The translations under genes and the position numbers were made by a program. This document shows positions 15,932-23,114 of a DNA stretch of 24,246 nt, piece after piece. The first letter of the stretch is position 1. Each line of letters begins with the position of its first letter. The DNA lies in assembly GCA_904501705.1 (NCBI GenBank), contig CAJGCA010000019.1:1-24246 (forward strand), written 5' to 3'. This DNA is from Clostridiaceae bacterium (lineage in GTDB: Bacteria > Bacillota > Clostridia > Oscillospirales > Acutalibacteraceae). The notes under the pieces were generated by a model. It was not told where the DNA came from. It ran no database searches and saw only the letters and a list, made by a program, of their open reading frames with translations.

Positions 15932-15939
15932 AAAGAAAG

Positions 15940-15970
15940 AAGCCCGACGGCTGTTGCCGTCGGGCTTTTT
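15940..15970. terminator. Bidirectional terminator between rpoD and rhaA
   Basis: An 11-bp perfect stem AAGCCCGACGG (15940-15950) and its complement (15957-15967), loop CTGTTG, followed by a T-run to 15970 on plus. On minus the tail is TTCTTTCTTTA. It serves the rpoD transcript on plus and the rhaA transcript (stop at 15986) on minus. Confidence 0.9.
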
Positions 15971-15985
15971 CACGTGTATGTTGGA

Positions 15986-17218
15986 TTAGCGCTTGCTGAG
16001 CACGTCCTGCTCGTAGGCGACGATGGGGGTGAGGTAGTCCGCCTCGATGTTCTCGCGGCGCAGATACTCCGCCCAGATATCGCCGAAGGGCATCGTCTTA
16101 AGCTCCTCCTGCATGACCATCAGCTTGGTGGTGTTGTGGGCATCCTGCAGAGCCTTCATTTCGGCGTGGGGCTGCAGCAGGGCATTAAGTAGCGCCTTCT
16201 GCACGCTGCGCACGCCGGTGACCCAAGCGGAGATGCGGTTGATGGAGGCGTCGAAATAGTCGGTCGCGATGAATACGCGATCCAGCGCGTCGTGCGCGAC
16301 GATCTCCTTCATAATTTCCTTCGTCTCGTCGTCGAACAGCACCACGTGGTCGGAGTCCCAACGCACGCCGCGGGTGACGTGCAACGCGAGCTTGTCGTTG
16401 AAGATGAGCAGCGCGCCGATCTTGTCGGAGACGACCTCGGTGGGATGATAGTGACCATTATCCATCAGCGGGGTCAGGCCGTTCTTGGTGGAGTAGGAGA
16501 GGGTGAATTCGGCAGAGCCGACGGTGTAGCTCTCCATACCGATGCCGAATACTTTGGACTCGAGGGTGACGAATACCTTGCTCTTGTCATAGGGGGTGGC
16601 GAGAATCTGATCCAGCGAATCCTTGAAGCGGGCGCGGGGACCCAGTCGGTCGGCGGGAATATCCTTGTAGCCATCGGGGATCCAGATGTTCATCACGCAG
16701 GGGATGTCGGTCTCCTCGGCAAAATACTCGGCGATCTTGAGGCAGCGCTTGCCGTGCTCGATCCAGAACGCGCGCACTTCGTCGTCGGGGGAGGACAAGG
16801 TGAGGTTGTTCTTCACCATCGGGTGAGAAAAATAGGTGGGATTGAAGTCAAGACCCATCCCGCGCTCCTTCGCGAACTCCACCCACTTGGCGAAGTGCTT
16901 GGGCTCGAGCTTGTCGCGGTCAACGAACTCATCCATAATGGCGTAGTTGGCGTGGATGTTGAGCTTCTTCTTACCGGGCATCAGCGCAAACGCCTTGTCG
17001 ATGTCTGCCATTAACTGCTCGGGGTTGGTCGCCTTGCCGGGGTAGTTGCCGGTGGTCTGGATGCCGCCGGACAGAGCTTGGCCGTTTTCAAAGCCGATGA
17101 CGTCGTCGCCCTGCCAACAATGAATGGAGACGGGCACATTTTTGATGGTGTCCAGCACTGCATCGGTGTCGATACCAAGGGCGGCGTACAGCTTTTTCGC
17201 TTCTTCGTAACGTGACAT
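15986..17218 (-). CDS. rhaA: L-rhamnose isomerase
   Basis: This 410-residue cytoplasmic TIM-barrel enzyme converts L-rhamnose to L-rhamnulose, the first step of rhamnose catabolism. Its metal and catalytic residues keep exactly the spacing of the E. coli enzyme: E220 (VTLESKVFG), D253 (LMDNGHYHP), H280 (LALHVTRG), D288 and D290 (RWDSDH) and D320 (IATDYFDAS). The N-terminus SIHCWQGDDVIGFE and the GGIQTTGNYPGKA segment (51-63) are also typical. AGGAGG (17226-17231) fixes the start. It has its own promoter, a palindrome over the transcription start and a terminator, so it forms a one-gene unit. No rhamnulokinase, aldolase, transporter or regulator gene is present in the window. Some family members also act on other aldoses. 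Confidence 0.96.
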   Translation of the reverse strand: MSRYEEAKKLYAALGIDTDAVLDTIKNVPVSIHCWQGDDVIGFENGQALSGGIQTTGNYPGKATNPEQLMADIDKAFALMPGKKKLNIHANYAIMDEFVDRDKLEPKHFAKWVEFAKERGMGLDFNPTYFSHPMVKNNLTLSSPDDEVRAFWIEHGKRCLKIAEYFAEETDIPCVMNIWIPDGYKDIPADRLGPRARFKDSLDQILATPYDKSKVFVTLESKVFGIGMESYTVGSAEFTLSYSTKNGLTPLMDNGHYHPTEVVSDKIGALLIFNDKLALHVTRGVRWDSDHVVLFDDETKEIMKEIVAHDALDRVFIATDYFDASINRISAWVTGVRSVQKALLNALLQPHAEMKALQDAHNTTKLMVMQEELKTMPFGDIWAEYLRRENIEADYLTPIVAYEQDVLSKR

Positions 17219-17230
17219 AATCTTTCCTCC

Positions 17231-17250
17231 TGTTATAGGCTTTTATAACA
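17231..17250 (-). promoter_or_regulatory. Palindrome over the rhaA transcription start, possible operator
   Basis: A perfect 7-bp inverted repeat TGTTATA/TATAACA with a 6-bp spacer lies between the -10 box and the ribosome site, covering the predicted first 20 transcribed bases. That position suits repression by a sugar-responsive regulator. No regulator gene is nearby, so the binding protein is unknown. Confidence 0.5.
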
Positions 17251-17255
17251 GTTCC

Positions 17256-17284
17256 ATTATAATCCATTCGCCCATTTTCGTCAA
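17256..17284 (-). promoter_or_regulatory. Sigma-A promoter for rhaA
   Basis: Minus-strand TTGACG (17279-17284) and TATAAT (17256-17261) with a 17-bp spacer. The -35 box starts three bases after the T-run of the upstream gene's terminator. Confidence 0.88.
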
Positions 17285-17287
17285 TAG

Positions 17288-17316
17288 AAAAAGCACCCTC
17301 AGTTGGGTGCTTTTTT
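17288..17316 (-). terminator. Terminator overlapping the end of the Rieske/FAD gene
   Basis: Stem AAAAAGCACCC (17288-17298) paired with GGGTGCTTTTT (17305-17315), loop TCAGTT. On the minus strand the ascending arm encodes the last lysine, alanine and proline codons, the loop holds the final codon and TGA stop, and the T-run follows directly. Confidence 0.88.
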
Positions 17317-18612
17317 CGGGTTTTTCGGTTTTTTGGCGGGACCGTCGAGCACTTGCCCGTTTTTTGCGTAACGCGAGCCGTGGCAGGGGCAGTCCCAGCT
17401 GTGCTCGCGGCGGTTATAATGCAGACCGCAGCCGAGATGGGTGCAGCGGTGCAGAGTCGGAGTGAGCATACCGACGATCGACGAGCCAATATTCGCGGTG
17501 AGCGGCAACAGCGCTGGCGGGCGTGAGGGGGAGAAGATCGCCGCGGCGGTGTTCGGACGCTCAAGGATGAGGTCGGTGAGCAGCGTGGCTGCTACCATTG
17601 CTGAGGTCATTCCCCATTTGTTAAAGCCGCTCGCGACATACAGATGCGGCAGTCCGGGAGCGTACTGCCCGATATAGGGAATGCCGTCGAGCGACATGCA
17701 GTCCTGCTCCGCCCAGCGATAGCTGACCTCGGCGGTAGGGTAGTGTTGTATGGCAAAGCGCTCGAGCGGCTCAAAACCGCCGCAGGGCTTTCCCGTGCGT
17801 TTGCCGCCGCCACCGAGTAATAAATAATCTCCGTGTGGACGAAAGGATAAGCCGTCGTCCTGCTCGTCCATATACATTCCCGTTATTGGCGGTGCATTCT
17901 TCAGTGCGAGGACATAGGAACGACTTTGATGCAGTCGCATCCAATACAGTCCACGGGTGTTGAGGAAGGGGAAATGCGTCGCGACAATAATCTTTTCCGC
18001 TCTGACCTTGCCGCGCGGGGTGTAGGCGGTGCATCCGTCAAGCTTTAGTACGGGGGTGCGTTCGCAGATTGAAAGCCCTTTCACGATTCCTGCAAGGAAT
18101 TTGCGCGGATGAAACTGCGCTTGCTTGGAGAATTTGACCGCCCCTTTGGTTGGAAAGGGGAGAGGCAGTTCTTCGGCGAGCAGCGCGGGACGACCGATCT
18201 TATCAAGCGCCTCCAGTTCGCGGTCAATGACCCGCTCCGACCGACGCGAATAGATGAGGTTGTCCGTCGTGACAAAATCGCAGGGGATACCCACCGCTAA
18301 CCGACGGAATTCCTCGATGGAGGCGGCGTTAGCATCGTAGTATCCGCGTGCAAAGTCCGCACCGTGGCGGCTGAGCAGCTTATGGTAACAGAGACCGTGC
18401 TGGGCAGTGACCTTGGCGGTAGTGCCGCTCGTTGTGCCGCCGCCGATGCGGTCGGACTCAAGCAATAAGCAGTCCACGCCCTGTTGCTTTAGCTGATAGG
18501 CACATAAAACGCCCGTCATCCCACCACCGATGATCAGCACGTCGGCATAACGGTCTTCGCTCATCGGTGTAAAGTTTGATATCTTTACATTGTCATCCCA
18601 CAGTGATTTCAT
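17299..18612 (-). CDS. FAD-dependent oxidoreductase with C-terminal Rieske domain
   Basis: This 437-residue protein joins a DadA/glycine-oxidase-like FAD domain to a Rieske [2Fe-2S] domain. The dinucleotide motif is VLIIGGGMTGVLCAYQL (25-41), with the acidic end of the beta strand at LLLESDRIGGGTTSGTT (49-65). The C-terminal Rieske motif is complete: C390 and H392 in CTHLGC, and C408 and H411 in CPCHGSR. The FAD/Rieske pair implies electron transfer from a reduced substrate through flavin to the cluster, or the reverse; the substrate is unknown and the location appears cytoplasmic. It starts 13 bases after the sigF stop with AAGGAG in the gap, so it is probably transcribed with the spoIIA operon. 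Its stop codon lies inside the loop of its terminator. Confidence 0.9.
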   Translation of the reverse strand: MKSLWDDNVKISNFTPMSEDRYADVLIIGGGMTGVLCAYQLKQQGVDCLLLESDRIGGGTTSGTTAKVTAQHGLCYHKLLSRHGADFARGYYDANAASIEEFRRLAVGIPCDFVTTDNLIYSRRSERVIDRELEALDKIGRPALLAEELPLPFPTKGAVKFSKQAQFHPRKFLAGIVKGLSICERTPVLKLDGCTAYTPRGKVRAEKIIVATHFPFLNTRGLYWMRLHQSRSYVLALKNAPPITGMYMDEQDDGLSFRPHGDYLLLGGGGKRTGKPCGGFEPLERFAIQHYPTAEVSYRWAEQDCMSLDGIPYIGQYAPGLPHLYVASGFNKWGMTSAMVAATLLTDLILERPNTAAAIFSPSRPPALLPLTANIGSSIVGMLTPTLHRCTHLGCGLHYNRREHSWDCPCHGSRYAKNGQVLDGPAKKPKNPKKAPN

Positions 18613-18625
18613 CGTATTCTCCTTA

Positions 18626-19294
18626 TCAGATGGATAATTTCTCCCGCATAGCGAGTAGCAGCGTGCGTTCGCGGCGGGAGACCTGCACCTGGGTCATCCC
18701 GAGCTGTTCGGCAGTGGCCTGCTGAGTGCATCGTGCAATGTAGCGAAGCTCGATCAGCCGCCGATCCTGTGGTTCCAATTGCGCGAGCAACTGCTGCAGC
18801 GCGAGACGGTCGGTGATCTGCTCCTCGGGCGAGTCGGTTGGTAGGTCGATCTGCTCGGCGTCGTCCTCCTCGCCCGCGCGGGTAAGGGAGAGCGGCGGCA
18901 GAGAGGCGCAGATCGCCTGTGCCGCATCGGTCGGCTCGACTCCGAGCGCAGTGGCGAGCTCCTCGACCGATGGCTCGCGACCGAGCTCCATAGCCAGCCG
19001 CTCGCGTTCGCGGGTCGCGCACAGGGATAACTCTTTCAGTGGGCGGCTGATCTTCACCGCCCCGCCGTCGCGGAACAGGCGCTTGATTTCACCGAGGATG
19101 AGCGGCACGGCGTAGGTGGAGAATTTGAGTCCCCGCTCGGGCTCAAAGCCGTCGGCGGCCTTGATCAGCCCGACACACCCCGCCTGCACGAGATCGTCGT
19201 ATTCCACCCCGCGTCCGCGAAATCGCTTGGCGCAAGTGTGTACCAGCCCCATATTGTCGCAGACGACGGTGTTTCGATCCCGACAAGTGATCAT
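18626..19294 (-). CDS. sigF: Forespore sigma factor SigF (SpoIIAC)
   Basis: This 222-residue sigma-70-family protein is sigma-F, the first compartment-specific factor of sporulation, active in the forespore. Region 2 is DNMGLVHTCAKRFRGRGVEYDDLVQAGCVGLIKAADGF (about 13-50) followed by ERGLKFSTYAVPLILGEIKRLFRD (53-76). Region 4 carries the helix-turn-helix ATAEQLGMTQVQVSRRERTLLLAM (about 193-216). The middle (region 3, about 85-150) has a somewhat short, acidic linker, and the protein is shorter than the B. subtilis 255 residues. Its ATG overlaps the spoIIAB TGA by four bases (ATGA). Identity rests on the sigma fold plus its place behind spoIIAA and spoIIAB, which encode its dedicated regulators. 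Activity should be held by SpoIIAB until SpoIIAA is dephosphorylated. Confidence 0.95.
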   Translation of the reverse strand: MITCRDRNTVVCDNMGLVHTCAKRFRGRGVEYDDLVQAGCVGLIKAADGFEPERGLKFSTYAVPLILGEIKRLFRDGGAVKISRPLKELSLCATRERERLAMELGREPSVEELATALGVEPTDAAQAICASLPPLSLTRAGEEDDAEQIDLPTDSPEEQITDRLALQQLLAQLEPQDRRLIELRYIARCTQQATAEQLGMTQVQVSRRERTLLLAMREKLSI

Positions 19295-19734
19295 ACTTTA
19301 CACCGAACGCGGGGGGCTATGTATTTCTCCATCGTGACGGTGGTGCCCTTATCGGGCTTTGAGCGTACCCGCAGCCGGTCGGTGAAGCTCTCCATCACCG
19401 AAAATCCGAGTCCCGAGCGCTCCTCGCCCCCCGTCGTGAACAGCGGCTCCATCGCCTGATGGACGTCGGGGATGCCACGGCCGCGATCCTTTACCTGCAC
19501 GCGGATGCACCCGTTTTCAAACAGCTGTACAGTGAGGGTGATCGGCCCGAGCCTATCGGGGTAGGCGTGGACGATGGCGTTGGTCACCGCCTCGGACACG
19601 GCGGTGCGCAGGTCGGCGAGCTCGTCCACTGCGGGATCAAGCTGAGCGGCGAACGCTGCCACCGTCGCACGGGCGAAGCCCTCGTTTGCCGAGCGGCTGA
19701 TGAAGGTGATTTTGGTCTCATTGAGTGGTTTCAT
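19291..19734 (-). CDS. spoIIAB: Anti-sigma-F factor and serine kinase SpoIIAB
   Basis: This 147-residue GHKL/HATPase protein binds and blocks sigma-F and phosphorylates SpoIIAA. The Bergerat ATP-fold motifs are present: N-box SEAVTNAIVHAYP (47-59, with E48 and N52), G1 box KDRGRGIPD (82-90, D83) and G2 box ERSGLGFSVM (105-114). The N-terminal FISRSANEGFARATVAAF segment matches the family's dimer and partner region. The gene overlaps spoIIAA by 17 bases and sigF by four, giving the usual tightly coupled operon in which regulator and target are made together. An AAAGGAAG site precedes the ATG. Length agrees with B. subtilis SpoIIAB (146 residues). Confidence 0.96.
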   Translation of the reverse strand: MKPLNETKITFISRSANEGFARATVAAFAAQLDPAVDELADLRTAVSEAVTNAIVHAYPDRLGPITLTVQLFENGCIRVQVKDRGRGIPDVHQAMEPLFTTGGEERSGLGFSVMESFTDRLRVRSKPDKGTTVTMEKYIAPRVRCKV

Positions 19735-20059
19735 AGGTGGTCTTCCTTTCCGTTTGCCCCCAAATGGGGAGTTTTTCGAGTCCCGCGAGTCGGATGACGC
19801 TTTCTAGGCGTTGGCTGGAGCCTTGAATCTTCAATGTACCGCCGAGCGAGCACATTAGGCGGTATCGCCCCATGATCAGCCCGATGCCCGAGCTGTCCAT
19901 AAAGGTCAGTCCTGAGAAATCCAGCATCAGCCGCCGACAGCGATGCTGGAGGACGGCGGTGTCGATGCGCTCGCGCACCTCTCCAGCGCCGTGATGATCA
20001 AGCTCGCCGATGAGCCGCGCGGTCAGCTCGTCGTCCTGTCGTGTCAGTTCCAATTGCAT
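19718..20059 (-). CDS. spoIIAA: Anti-anti-sigma-F factor SpoIIAA
   Basis: This 113-residue STAS-domain protein is the antagonist of SpoIIAB. Unphosphorylated, it displaces sigma-F from SpoIIAB; SpoIIAB phosphorylates it on a serine. The family motif FMDSSGIGLIMGRY is present, with the first serine (S56) at the position of the phosphorylated Ser58 of B. subtilis, and GELDHHGAGEV (18-28) matches the start of the fold. The ATG at 20057-20059 is chosen because AAAGGA lies about ten bases upstream; an in-frame GTG at 20066-20068 would sit only one base from that site. The phosphatase SpoIIE is not in the window. No confident promoter (sigma-H expected in other spore formers) was recognised upstream. 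Confidence 0.95.
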   Translation of the reverse strand: MQLELTRQDDELTARLIGELDHHGAGEVRERIDTAVLQHRCRRLMLDFSGLTFMDSSGIGLIMGRYRLMCSLGGTLKIQGSSQRLESVIRLAGLEKLPIWGQTERKTTYETTQ

Positions 20060-20120
20060 AGTGATCACATCCTTTCTGTAGCCTTTCCTTTTCTTTACGC
20101 GCTATGCAGACAAAAAGAAA

Positions 20121-20148
20121 AAGCCTCTACCCAATAGGATAGAGGCTT
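20121..20148 (-). terminator. Intrinsic terminator after ispDF
   Basis: Stem AAGCCTCTACCC (20121-20132) against GGATAGAGGCTT (20137-20148) with one mismatch and loop AATA. On the minus strand it is followed by TTTCTTTTTG. It separates ispDF from the spoIIA operon, which is read in the same direction. Between it and the ispDF stop (20149-20244) I see no gene. Confidence 0.88.
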
Positions 20149-20244
20149 GTCCGCGTTTTTGCCCGCGAAAAGCGTTGTCGTATTCTGCTGTTTTTGCCAA
20201 AATGAGGAGGAAGTGAAAAAGTTGAGGAGATTTTCGTCGAAAAA

Positions 20245-21408
20245 TCAGCCGAGCAGGCAGACGGCGTGGGCGGCGATGCCCTCCATCGCGCCGGTGAAGC
20301 CGAGCCCCTCCTCGGTGGTAGCTTTGAGGTTAATGCAGGCCTCGTCCACGCCGCACACCGCGGCGATGCGTGCCCGCATCGCGGGGATGTGGGGCTTTAG
20401 TTTCGGCTGCTGGACGAGTACGGTCGAGTCAAGGTTTTGGAGCGTGTAGCCCGCCTCGCGGATGCGGCGCACGACCTCTTCGAGCAGTTTCATACTGTCC
20501 GCGCCCTTGTAGGCGGGATCGGTGTCGGGGAACAGCCCGCCGATGTCGCCCATTGCCGCCGCACCGAGCAGGGCGTCCATCACCGCATGGGTGAGAACGT
20601 CCGCGTCAGAGTGACCGAGCAAACCCTTGTCGAACGGGATATTCACCCCGCCAAGAATGAGCGGGCGCCCCTCCACAAGGCGGTGGACGTCGTAGCCGTG
20701 ACCGATACGCATCGTGTGTTCCTCCTTTTGTTCCCCGTGCAGGATCGCCTCGGCGAGGCGCACGTCCTCGGGGGTGGTGAGTTTTAGGTTGGTGTCCAGC
20801 CCTGCGACGAGTTTGACGGGGTGCCCCGCCTGCTCCATGAGCTGACAGTCATCGGTGAAATCCTGCCCGTCCCTGATTGCCTGCGCCATCGCGGCGCAGA
20901 ACGGTTCACGGGCGAACACCTGCGGCGTCTGTACCCGCCACAGACAGCTACGGTCGGGGGTGGCGGTGATGAAGCCGTCGGCGTCGGTTTGCTTTAAGGT
21001 GTCCTTGACCTTGACTGCGACTGTGGCACCGCCGCAATTTGCCGCTTCGGCGATGACCGACTCCACCACCTCGGGGGTGACGAGGGGGCGCGCGCCGTCG
21101 TGGATGCCGACGAGGGTCGCCTCAGGCGGCAGAGCGGCAAGCCCGTTCGCCACCGACTGCTGGCGGGTGTCTCCGCCGCGCACGATTCGGCGAAGCTTGG
21201 TCACGCCGTGCTCATTCGCAAGGTCGGCAAAATAGTCTGCATCTTGCTCACGGGTGATGAGCAGAATCTCGTCGATCGCGTCGACCGTCTGCAAGGCGAG
21301 CAGGGTACGTAGCAGCACCGGCTGTCCGTCGAGCAGAATATGCTGTTTGGCGCACCCCATACGGGTGGAATTCCCCGCGGCGGCGACCATCATCACGGTG
21401 TAGGACAT
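20245..21408 (-). CDS. ispDF: Bifunctional IspD-IspF isoprenoid enzyme
   Basis: This 387-residue fusion carries two non-consecutive enzymes of the MEP pathway. Residues about 1-229 are IspD, which makes CDP-methylerythritol from CTP and MEP; the nucleotide-binding VAAAGNSTRMG (8-18) and K21 are present, with HDGARPLVT and TPQVF further on. Residues about 233-387 are IspF, the cyclodiphosphate synthase, with metal-binding GYDVHRL and GHSDADVLTHAVMDALLGA, and the C-terminal KATTEEGLGFTGAMEGI. The junction is GEQKEEHT-MRIGHG. The ATG at 21406-21408 is favoured; a GTG three codons earlier (21415-21417) is also possible. An optimal ribosome site lies inside the gene before the IspF Met. IspE is absent from the window. 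A terminator follows. Confidence 0.95.
   Translation of the reverse strand: MSYTVMMVAAAGNSTRMGCAKQHILLDGQPVLLRTLLALQTVDAIDEILLITREQDADYFADLANEHGVTKLRRIVRGGDTRQQSVANGLAALPPEATLVGIHDGARPLVTPEVVESVIAEAANCGGATVAVKVKDTLKQTDADGFITATPDRSCLWRVQTPQVFAREPFCAAMAQAIRDGQDFTDDCQLMEQAGHPVKLVAGLDTNLKLTTPEDVRLAEAILHGEQKEEHTMRIGHGYDVHRLVEGRPLILGGVNIPFDKGLLGHSDADVLTHAVMDALLGAAAMGDIGGLFPDTDPAYKGADSMKLLEEVVRRIREAGYTLQNLDSTVLVQQPKLKPHIPAMRARIAAVCGVDEACINLKATTEEGLGFTGAMEGIAAHAVCLLG
20713..20729 (-). promoter_or_regulatory. Internal Shine-Dalgarno site before the IspF domain of ispDF
   Basis: Within the fused gene AAAAGGAGG (20721-20729) stands eight bases before an in-frame ATG (20710-20712) that starts MRIGHGYDVH, the normal N-terminus of stand-alone IspF. 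Initiation here would yield a free 155-residue IspF. Confidence 0.7.
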
Positions 21409-21501
21409 AATATCCACTCCCTAATTCCTTGCGTTATGTTTAAGTGTTCATAATAGATTTTATGCGCCTAGGCTACCTAAACGGTGTGGTTTTATTGTAA
21501 A

Positions 21502-22788
21502 CTAGCTATTTGTTTTTTTATTCCAATAGTATCCGCAATATTCGTCCGTAAGGAAGTTTGCGTTTTGCATTGGGTCGGATAGGTCCACCTTGTCGGAGCG
21601 GATGGAATATGCGGTTTTAACTTGCCAGCCTGAAGAGTCCCGAAAGACTACCTTGCTCAAGTTGTCACAACCTTGAAAGACATCACATTCCAAATGAATG
21701 ACTCCGCTGCCGATCACCGCCGATTCAAGCTTGTCACAATAACTGAACGCGCTATGAGATAATTCTTCTACGCTGTCGGGAATGGTGATCTCTGTAAGAG
21801 ACGTACAAAAGCCGAAAGCCTGACCATCAATGCTTTTTAACGCATTTCCAAAGTGGATGCTACGCAGGTTTTCGCAATTGATAAAAGCGAAACTCCCGAT
21901 CGTCTCCACACTATCGGGAAACGTCACGTCGGTCAGATGCATAGCATTTTCAAAAGCGGAGTTTTCGATAGTTACGGTGTCGTCAGGAATGCGGTAGGAG
22001 TCAACCTCTTGTCCTACTGCGTACTTAATAAGACTTGAGCCGTCACGTGAAAACAAACTTCCATTGACGGACTTGAAGTGGGAGTTATCGTTGGATACGA
22101 TGATTTCCCGAATTGAGTTGCACCCCTCAAATGCAAACCGATCGATTAATTCAACGCTTTTTGGAATATACACGGTCTCTAAGGATAAACAATTTTCCAG
22201 TGCACTGTTGCAGATCGACACCATACCTTCGGGGAACACGAGTTCGCTTAAATTGCAACAGTTTTTCAGCGCAGTACCGCAAACAATCACGGTGTCGGGG
22301 TGAATCGTGAGTGTCTCGATATCCGTGGACAGCGTGCAAACCAATGCCATATACGGATTTTCAGCATTTCCGATATAGTTACCGTTTTCGTACTCATTGT
22401 AAATCATATTGTCACAATCGGAAAACGCGTAAAAACTGATCTCCCGTATCCCACATCCTAAGGTGACACGTTCTAAGAAATAGCAGTTGTCAAATGCGAG
22501 ACTGTCTATTTTGACCACACTGTCAGGAATTGTCAAGGATTTTATCATGGTACTATCGAAGGCATTGATACCAATGGCAACAACAGGCATTCCGTTGATG
22601 CTTTCGGGTATGGTAACATCTGCAGAAACACCAACGTATCCCGTGATGGTTACTTCTTCGTTTTCAGCCGTATATAGATAAACTCCGGATCGAGATACAC
22701 GGATTCCGTTTGTACAGGAAGATAAACAGAGTGCGCATAAAACTATTATTAGGAGGAGCACCGATAGCACAGTGAGTTGTCTTTTCAT
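21502..22788 (-). CDS. BspA-type leucine-rich-repeat lipoprotein
   Basis: This 428-residue protein has a lipoprotein signal peptide: basic MKRQ, a hydrophobic core (5-20) and lipobox LSSC with C25 as the lipidated residue. The rest is a string of LRR_5 (BspA/TpLRR) repeats of about 23 residues, with recurring patterns such as SLTIPDSVVKIDSLAFDNC, VTFPDSVETIGSFAFINC and EITIPDSVEELSHSAFSYC from about residue 60 to 390. Such proteins are surface exposed and in other bacteria take part in adhesion or protein binding; the partner here is unknown. It has its own promoter, and AAAAGGAGG lies just before the ATG. The gene is clearly AT-richer than its neighbours, suggesting acquisition. No terminator is evident between its stop and ispDF (21409-21501). 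Confidence 0.92.
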   Translation of the reverse strand: MKRQLTVLSVLLLIIVLCALCLSSCTNGIRVSRSGVYLYTAENEEVTITGYVGVSADVTIPESINGMPVVAIGINAFDSTMIKSLTIPDSVVKIDSLAFDNCYFLERVTLGCGIREISFYAFSDCDNMIYNEYENGNYIGNAENPYMALVCTLSTDIETLTIHPDTVIVCGTALKNCCNLSELVFPEGMVSICNSALENCLSLETVYIPKSVELIDRFAFEGCNSIREIIVSNDNSHFKSVNGSLFSRDGSSLIKYAVGQEVDSYRIPDDTVTIENSAFENAMHLTDVTFPDSVETIGSFAFINCENLRSIHFGNALKSIDGQAFGFCTSLTEITIPDSVEELSHSAFSYCDKLESAVIGSGVIHLECDVFQGCDNLSKVVFRDSSGWQVKTAYSIRSDKVDLSDPMQNANFLTDEYCGYYWNKKTNS

Positions 22789-22820
22789 ATTGTATCCTCC
22801 TTTTCCACTGTTTTCTAAAA

Positions 22821-22849
22821 ATTATAGCATAAATCGATGATATCGTCAA
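22821..22849 (-). promoter_or_regulatory. Sigma-A promoter for the LRR lipoprotein gene
   Basis: Minus-strand TTGACG (22844-22849) and TATAAT (22821-22826) with a 17-bp spacer. It leaves a leader of about 25 bases before the ATG at 22788. Confidence 0.85.
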
Positions 22850-22962
22850 TTAGGACATAGGTTCTTGGTTTCTTATGACGAGACGTTTATCCTGATAGCT
22901 TGTCATACGGGCCTTTGCATCTACTTAATATCGCGAAAACTGCGAAATCGTCAATTTGAAAC

Positions 22963-22991
22963 TTGCATTTTCCTTATATCTCTAGTATAGT
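22963..22991 (+). promoter_or_regulatory. Distal promoter of the YerC-HisZ operon with palindrome over the -10 box
   Basis: TTGCAT (22963-22968) and TATAGT (22986-22991) with a 17-bp spacer. A palindrome CTCTA-GTATAG-TAGAG (22980-22995) covers the -10 box, a position fit for a repressor, possibly YerC itself. The preceding 22850-22962 is AT-rich with nothing recognised. Confidence 0.6.
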
Positions 22992-23035
22992 AGAGTAATT
23001 AATAAGGAAAATTGCAAAAAATCGCCGAAAAAGGC

Positions 23036-23064
23036 TTGACAATCCTAGAGAAGAGGACTATAAT
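23036..23064 (+). promoter_or_regulatory. Proximal consensus promoter of the YerC-HisZ operon
   Basis: TTGACA (23036-23041) and TATAAT (23059-23064), both perfect, with a 17-bp spacer. CTAGAG (23045-23050, in the spacer) and CTCTAC (downstream of the start) resemble half-sites of the palindrome at the distal promoter. Confidence 0.9.
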
Positions 23065-23114
23065 TCATTTTATTATCACTCTACTTTGGTAAAGCGGAAA
23101 AGTGAGGAGTTAAA

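Noticed and set aside
15910..15935. Similarity of TTTAAGAGCTTTGGCT to the start of type II CRISPR repeat or tracr sequences
   Set aside because: It is the right arm of a terminal inverted repeat, occurs once per orientation, and no cas9-like gene is present.
20060..20120. Sigma-H promoter for the spoIIA operon
   Set aside because: Expected from other spore formers, but I could not find a convincing -35/-10 pair with proper spacing in the short gap.
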